Positions 37,110-41,107 of a stretch of DNA of 41,107 bases are shown here, one piece after another. This stretch comes from Candidatus Gastranaerophilales bacterium (GTDB lineage: Bacteria; Bacillota; Clostridia; Lachnospirales; Lachnospiraceae), in NCBI GenBank assembly GCA_023663225.1, contig JAMPHU010000024.1, positions 1 to 41,107 on the forward strand, given 5' to 3'. The notes beneath the pieces were generated by a model. The model worked only from the letters and a program-made list of their open reading frames with translations, was not told where the DNA came from and did not search any database. Position numbers and translations under genes: made by a program. How positions within the stretch are numbered: position 1 is the first letter of the stretch; each line of letters begins with the position of its first letter.

Positions 37110-39314
37110 ATGAGTGTAGAGATGCCGAAAGAGCTGGCGGGATATGATTTTACGCCGGATCAGAAAAAGGAAATAGTGGAAGGACTCGAAGTCGGTGTGG
37201 ATACGTCCCTGTATGCCAGGCCGGAGTTTATGGCTATCCAGATGCGTCAGATTAAGATGGGGTTGATGGAAGGAGTGGATGTGACGATTTATGCAGACCC
37301 TGCGTACGACTGGTTTCAGATGGAACAGTTGCGCAAGGGGTTAAATTATGGCCTTGATGTGGAGTCGTACGCCTCTCCGGATATTCCCTATGACAAGATG
37401 CGGCAGGTGCGCAAGGGACTGCGTTATGGCATTGATATTTCGCCCTATCTGTCTTACAGTGCAGGTATTTTGAGGGAGATTCGCCGTTCCAAGAGGGATG
37501 ATGTGGATATTATGCCCTATGTGACAGGGGAATATGATGACGAGCAGTTGGAGCAGATCCGTCTGGCACTGAACAATGGCGTGGATCTGGGGCCGTATCT
37601 GGATTCCGGTTTCAGGGGAGTAACTTTGGAGGAGATTCGCCTGGGTTTGGAGAATGGCGTGGATGTGTCTCATTATGCCAAGATTACATATAATTGGATG
37701 CAGATGAAGGAACTGCGCATTGGGTTGGAGAAGCAACTGGATGTGTCCAAGTACCAGAATCCGCTGTATACCCACAAACAGATGAGGGAGATCCGCTTGG
37801 GACTGGAGAGCGGTCTGCCGGTGGACGGTTATTGCAGTATGCGCTTTTCTACCACCGATATGTACGTCATGCGCACGCATCTGCTGAAAGATATGAAAAA
37901 TCTGGAAAAGAGCATGGAGTCTGCGGAGAGGGATAAAGTGCTGTTACAGTCTTCCGAAAAAAAGGAAGAGCAGGATGTATTCGAGTTGGTGTTCACGCCG
38001 AACGATATGGAAGTGTATCTTGTGATCAAGGATCCGGAAAACATCCCGTCCGAGGAGAACATTCTCAGCTCCCTGTGGAGCAATAAGGTGCGAAAGGGGA
38101 TCCAGCGTAAGGTGATTTCCGATATCGCAAACGGTGTCAACAAGGAGCGCAATGTGCTGGTTGCAAGCGGCCAGCCCCCCAGAGTGGGCGAGGACGGCTG
38201 GTATGAGTTCTTCATTCGTATCGATATCGACAGAAAACCCAAGATGTTGGAGGATGGCACGGTAGATTATCAGAACATAGAATGGTTTGAGACCGTGTCT
38301 GCCGGAGATAAACTGGCATATTATCATGCCGCTGAAGATGGAGTGGATGGCTTTACCGTCAGAGGAGATCCTCTTCCCGCCAGAAAAGGGAAGGAGAAAG
38401 GGGTATTAAAAGGTTTTGGCTTTAATTTAGAGTCTGACAAGAAGACTTATGTCTCCGCCGTGGACGGCTGGGCCAACTATTACAACAACAGACTGGAGGT
38501 TTCCAGTATGTTGGAGGTGGAAGAGACCACCATGGCTACCGGCAATATTGTGTTTAACGGCAGCGTGCATGTCAAAGGGAACGTGGGGAGCCAGACGGAG
38601 ATCCGCGCTGACGGCGACATTCTGGTGGACGGTTTTGTGGAATCTGCAGTTCTTGAAAGCGGCGGCAGCATTATACTTCGTCAGGGCATGAACGCGGCAG
38701 GACAGGGCAGCGTAAAGGCGGGAGGCGACATTGTAGCCAAGTTTTTTGAGGCGACTACCATCCAGGCAGGCGGAAAGATAGAGGCTAACTACTGTATGAA
38801 CTGTGACGTTGAGACAGAGGACGTGATTCAGATCAACGGCAATCTGGTGGGCGGAAGGGCCCATGCAGTCAAAGGTCTCACAGTGAGGAACCTGGGCAAC
38901 CGTGCGGCGGTCAACACCTATGTACAGGTGGGAATCAGTGATGCCCTTTTGAATGAGCACGGCCAACTGACGGATGTCGAAAAGGGAATTGCGGAAGAGC
39001 TGGTGATGTTGAGCAATGCCCTCGTAGAATTTGATAAAAAGTATCCGATGGACGTCAAAAATGAGATGGAGGTCTACCGTAAGCTTAAAAATGCAATCTA
39101 TACCAAAGAGCAGCAAAAGAGTGAGATAGAGGAGAAGAAGAGAGAGATAGAGGAAGAGATCAAAGAAGTGGCCAACGCCAAAATAATTGTGTCCGGCAGG
39201 GTGTATGAGGGCGTGCTTGCGGAAGTTAACGGAAGGCGCTGGATATCCAGATTTATGATGGATATTACCATACGTAGGACGACGGATGACAAGATTGCAG
39301 TATATAAAAATTAA
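37110..39314 (+). CDS. FapA (DUF342) family protein with nine N-terminal helical repeats
   Basis: A 734-residue soluble protein. Residues about 15-250 are nine repeats of 26-29 residues with consensus QMrqIRlGLexGvDVsxYa. A linker follows, then a FapA N-domain (VFELVFTPNDMEVYLVIKD), a right-handed beta-helix-like core rich in Gly and alternating hydrophobics (GNIVFNGSVHVKGNVGS ... GGKIEANYCMNCDVE), and a coiled coil (about residues 640-700: EQQKSEIEEKKREIEEEIKE) before the C-terminus. FapA proteins are cytoplasmic or polar-associated polymers; one is linked to flagellar regulation in Vibrio. No flagellar genes lie nearby. I prefer ATG 37110 (AGGTGG about nine bases upstream) over TTG 37101. 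The HD-GYP gene follows after 31 bases. Confidence 0.85.
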   Translation: MSVEMPKELAGYDFTPDQKKEIVEGLEVGVDTSLYARPEFMAIQMRQIKMGLMEGVDVTIYADPAYDWFQMEQLRKGLNYGLDVESYASPDIPYDKMRQVRKGLRYGIDISPYLSYSAGILREIRRSKRDDVDIMPYVTGEYDDEQLEQIRLALNNGVDLGPYLDSGFRGVTLEEIRLGLENGVDVSHYAKITYNWMQMKELRIGLEKQLDVSKYQNPLYTHKQMREIRLGLESGLPVDGYCSMRFSTTDMYVMRTHLLKDMKNLEKSMESAERDKVLLQSSEKKEEQDVFELVFTPNDMEVYLVIKDPENIPSEENILSSLWSNKVRKGIQRKVISDIANGVNKERNVLVASGQPPRVGEDGWYEFFIRIDIDRKPKMLEDGTVDYQNIEWFETVSAGDKLAYYHAAEDGVDGFTVRGDPLPARKGKEKGVLKGFGFNLESDKKTYVSAVDGWANYYNNRLEVSSMLEVEETTMATGNIVFNGSVHVKGNVGSQTEIRADGDILVDGFVESAVLESGGSIILRQGMNAAGQGSVKAGGDIVAKFFEATTIQAGGKIEANYCMNCDVETEDVIQINGNLVGGRAHAVKGLTVRNLGNRAAVNTYVQVGISDALLNEHGQLTDVEKGIAEELVMLSNALVEFDKKYPMDVKNEMEVYRKLKNAIYTKEQQKSEIEEKKREIEEEIKEVANAKIIVSGRVYEGVLAEVNGRRWISRFMMDITIRRTTDDKIAVYKN
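37160..37845 (+). repeat. Coding repeats, nine units of about 80 bases
   Basis: Within the FapA-like gene, nine degenerate units encode the pattern QMrqIRlGLexGvDVsxYa plus a short variable linker. Unit five is the most divergent (REIRRSKRDDVDIMPY). Conservation is at protein rather than DNA level, suggesting an old, functionally kept array. Confidence 0.8.
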
Positions 39315-39345
39315 TGAACAAGAATAAAGTTCAGAAAGGATAGCT

Positions 39346-40440
39346 ATGCGTGACAAAGTACTGATTGTAGACGGAGTAGAGGCGGATCGGGAGAACCTGG
39401 TTCAGATTTTGTCGAGGGATTATATCATTTTGGAGGCAGAGGATGGCGAGCTGGCTCTGGAGTCGATCGATATGTGCAGCGATGATCTGGCGGCAGTTCT
39501 CTTAAAGTTGGCGATTCCCAAAGTGGACGGCTTCAAGGTGCTGGAAGTTATGAACGAGCAAAAATTGATCGGAAAGGTGCCGGTGATGATCATAGGAGCC
39601 GCCGGTTCGGAGGATGTGGAGGAGAATTGTTTCCGTTTGGGGGTATTTGATTTTATCCGCAAACCTTTCAATGAGAAATTGCTTAGACATAGGGTAAAGA
39701 ATGCTGCCAAACTGTTCCAACAACAGACGATGCTGCAGGATAAGGTTGTGGCGCAGAATAAGGCTGTGCGGAAACAGTACCAGCTATTGCAGCGGCAGAA
39801 CAAGGAGATAGAGAAGAACAAGCTGGATATGATGGATGTGTTCGGCGCGGTTGCAGAGTACCGCAATGTGGAGAACACGGCGCATATCAGGCATGTGAAG
39901 GATATCACCAAGATACTGGCGGAGGAAATGATGAGGCTGTATCCGGAATACGAGCTGGATGAGCGCAAGATCCGTGTGATCGTGGCAGTCAGCGCCCTGC
40001 ATGATATAGGGAAGATTGCAATTCGCGAGAATATCTTGTTAAAACCCACCAAGCTGACCGACGAAGAGTTTGAGTTTATGCGATCCCACACTACCAAGGG
40101 TTGTGAGATACTGGATGTCATTCAAAGCAGTTGGAGTGAGGAATATGCTCAGACCGCGGCAGAAGTGTGCCGCTGGCACCATGAGCGCTTTGACGGGCAA
40201 GGATATCCGGATGGCCTGAAGGGAGAGGAGATTCCAATCTCCGCACAACTGGTATCTCTGGCTGATGTCTATGATGCCCTGATCAGCGATCGCGTTTACA
40301 AGAAAGCGTATGACAAGGAGCAGGCGTATCACATGATTACCGTAGGCGAGTGCGGCGTTTTTTCTCCAAAGCTGATGGAATGTTTCCACAACACTAAGAC
40401 TCAGATTGAGAGGGTCGTTGCGGAGGATGAGAGCGAGTAA
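39346..40440 (+). CDS. HD-GYP domain protein with degenerate receiver domain
   Basis: A 364-residue protein. Residues 1-120 form a receiver-like domain in which the phospho-acceptor Asp is replaced by Lys54 (AVLLKLAIP) and the acidic pocket is reduced to Asp9-Gly10; the late Lys in FIRKPF is kept. A coiled coil (about 125-160) leads into an HD-GYP domain with intact motifs: HD at His219-Asp220 (LHDIGKI), RSHTTKG, WHHERFDG, GYP at 286-288, and ADVYDAL. HD-GYP domains hydrolyse cyclic di-GMP or related dinucleotides. The enzyme should thus be active but not controlled by phosphorylation. ATG 39346 follows GAAAGGATAGCT. It is paired with the FapA-like gene. Confidence 0.9.
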   Translation: MRDKVLIVDGVEADRENLVQILSRDYIILEAEDGELALESIDMCSDDLAAVLLKLAIPKVDGFKVLEVMNEQKLIGKVPVMIIGAAGSEDVEENCFRLGVFDFIRKPFNEKLLRHRVKNAAKLFQQQTMLQDKVVAQNKAVRKQYQLLQRQNKEIEKNKLDMMDVFGAVAEYRNVENTAHIRHVKDITKILAEEMMRLYPEYELDERKIRVIVAVSALHDIGKIAIRENILLKPTKLTDEEFEFMRSHTTKGCEILDVIQSSWSEEYAQTAAEVCRWHHERFDGQGYPDGLKGEEIPISAQLVSLADVYDALISDRVYKKAYDKEQAYHMITVGECGVFSPKLMECFHNTKTQIERVVAEDESE

Positions 40441-40512
40441 TTCTGTGTGGTATTTTTGAGATCTGTCTTTCATATGGTGTAGAGAGAAGGCAGATTGTGG
40501 AGTACAACGCAG

Positions 40513-41010
40513 ATGACAGTTTTGACACATATGTCAGATATTATCATACCCCTGCTGATCTTTTTTGTGGTGGGATATGGGATCGTTTCGGGAATCAAGG
40601 TATATGAAACCTTTTTAAAAGGTGCAAAGGATGGTCTGCGGATCGTAGTAGATATCATGCCAACACTGATCGGTTTGATGGTGGCGGTAGGAATCCTGCG
40701 ATCCTCAGGCTTTTTTACGTTTCTGGGAGGGATTCTCACACCGTTCACGGAGGCGGTGCATCTGCCGGCACAGTTGGTGCCGCTTTTGATCGTGAAGATG
40801 TTTTCTTCCTCGGCAGCCACGGGACTGGTGCTGGATATCTTCAAGGCAAGCGGGCCGGACTCTTATGCGGGGATGGTGACGTCCATTCTTATGAGCTGCA
40901 CGGACATCATGCTAATATTAAGGGGAAGCGAAGAATACCTGCAAAGACAGGGTTTGGAGTTTGTCCTTAATTTTTTTCATTTCGCTGGTCGCTCTGGACT
41001 GGCAGCGTAG
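40513..41010 (+). CDS. spmB: SpmB-like spore maturation protein with replaced C-terminus
   Basis: The first roughly 130 residues match SpmB, a nucleoside-recognition/gate-domain membrane protein needed for spore core dehydration: IIPLLIFFVVGYGIVSGIKVYETFLKGAKDG, then DIMPTLIGLMVAVGILRSSG and KMFSSSAATGLVLDIF. After LMSCTD (about base 40903) the expected continuation (a TIFY-type motif, another membrane segment and a basic loop) is missing, replaced by about 34 unrelated residues to a TAG at 41008-41010. I suspect a deletion or insertion. No spmA precedes it. ATG 40513 has GGAG about 10 bases upstream; TTG 40495 is an alternative with AGAAGG. Confidence 0.65.
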   Translation: MTVLTHMSDIIIPLLIFFVVGYGIVSGIKVYETFLKGAKDGLRIVVDIMPTLIGLMVAVGILRSSGFFTFLGGILTPFTEAVHLPAQLVPLLIVKMFSSSAATGLVLDIFKASGPDSYAGMVTSILMSCTDIMLILRGSEEYLQRQGLEFVLNFFHFAGRSGLAA

Positions 41011-41015
41011 CAAAT

Positions 41016-41049
41016 TGTCATGACAGTTAAACAATGGGGGCGCCCCCAT
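41016..41049. repeat. Two perfect palindromes downstream of the spmB-like gene
   Basis: TGTCATGACA (41016-41025, 10 bases) and ATGGGGGCGCCCCCAT (41034-41049, 16 bases) lie eight bases apart in a short gap. The second has no usable loop for a hairpin and no T-run, so it is more like a protein-binding or mobile-element site than a terminator. Confidence 0.6.
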
Positions 41050-41064
41050 AAGCTTTAAGAAAGG

Positions 41065-41107
41065 ATGGCAACGATACAGTACTGTAAACTAAGAGAGAGG
41101 CTTTCTG
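41065..41107 (+). CDS. Possible start of a gene cut by the right edge
   Basis: ATG 41065 opens a frame (MATIQYCKLRERLS) that stays open to the window end. The purine-rich stretch AAGAAAGG directly before it is closer to the ATG than is ideal. Only 14 residues are visible, so no function can be given. Confidence 0.25.
   Translation, partial: MATIQYCKLRERLS

Overview
The window is a gene-dense piece of a Firmicutes chromosome, most likely from the family Lachnospiraceae. This placement rests on gene content and order: CIRCE-hrcA-grpE-dnaK-dnaJ, an IreB-RuvX-DUF1292 run, a YlbF-family protein, a His-less HPr-like protein, a DUF6465 protein, an SpmB fragment, strong AGGAGG-type ribosome binding sites, and consensus TTGACA/TATAAT-like promoters. 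No rRNA, tRNA, CRISPR array or complete insertion sequence was seen.

Layout. (1) 1-818: the C-terminus of an unknown protein runs off the left edge. It is followed by about 580 bases holding only small, apparently decayed ORFs, one resembling the N-terminus of an anti-sigma factor, and a terminator. (2) 819-2756, minus strand: hflK-hflC, membrane SPFH proteins. (3) 2962-9552, plus strand: a soluble polysaccharide deacetylase, glpK, an aminotransferase, a patatin phospholipase, uppP and a Gfo/Idh/MocA oxidoreductase. (4) 9683-10138: a Lys/Ala-rich DUF6465 protein with its own promoter. (5) 10310-17719: an envelope block. It has an anchored transglutaminase-fold protein, an Asp/Glu-type racemase, a DltA-like adenylating enzyme, an acyl carrier protein, an AlgI-like MBOAT acyltransferase, an SGNH-like protein with Cys at the nucleophile position, and a lipoprotein. 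The last six are tightly packed. This is the most interesting part of the window.

(6) 17771-30336: the heat-shock and translation-modification region. CIRCE and a sigma-A-type promoter precede hrcA-grpE-dnaK-dnaJ. An O-antigen-ligase-like membrane protein then interrupts the arrangement known from Bacillus subtilis, before prmA and rsmE. A cysteine desulfurase, thiI and a divergent HPr-like gene lie before mtaB. (7) 30417-36032: ireB, ruvX, a DUF1292 gene, rnjA (TTG start, structured leader), a YlbF-family gene, a short MltG-like protein, and a trmR-trhP pair probably making 5-methoxyuridine in tRNA. This is the B. subtilis yrzL-yrrK-yrzB-yrrL-yrrM-yrrO order with rnjA and the YlbF gene added. 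(8) 36099-36899: an SDR dehydrogenase with its own promoter and terminator. (9) 37110-40440: a FapA-like protein with nine N-terminal repeats, paired with an HD-GYP protein whose receiver domain lacks the phospho-acceptor Asp. (10) 40513-41107: an spmB-like gene whose C-terminus is replaced by unrelated sequence, two perfect palindromes, and the possible start of another gene at the edge.

All functions are inferred from motifs, lengths and gene order read by eye. No database search was run.
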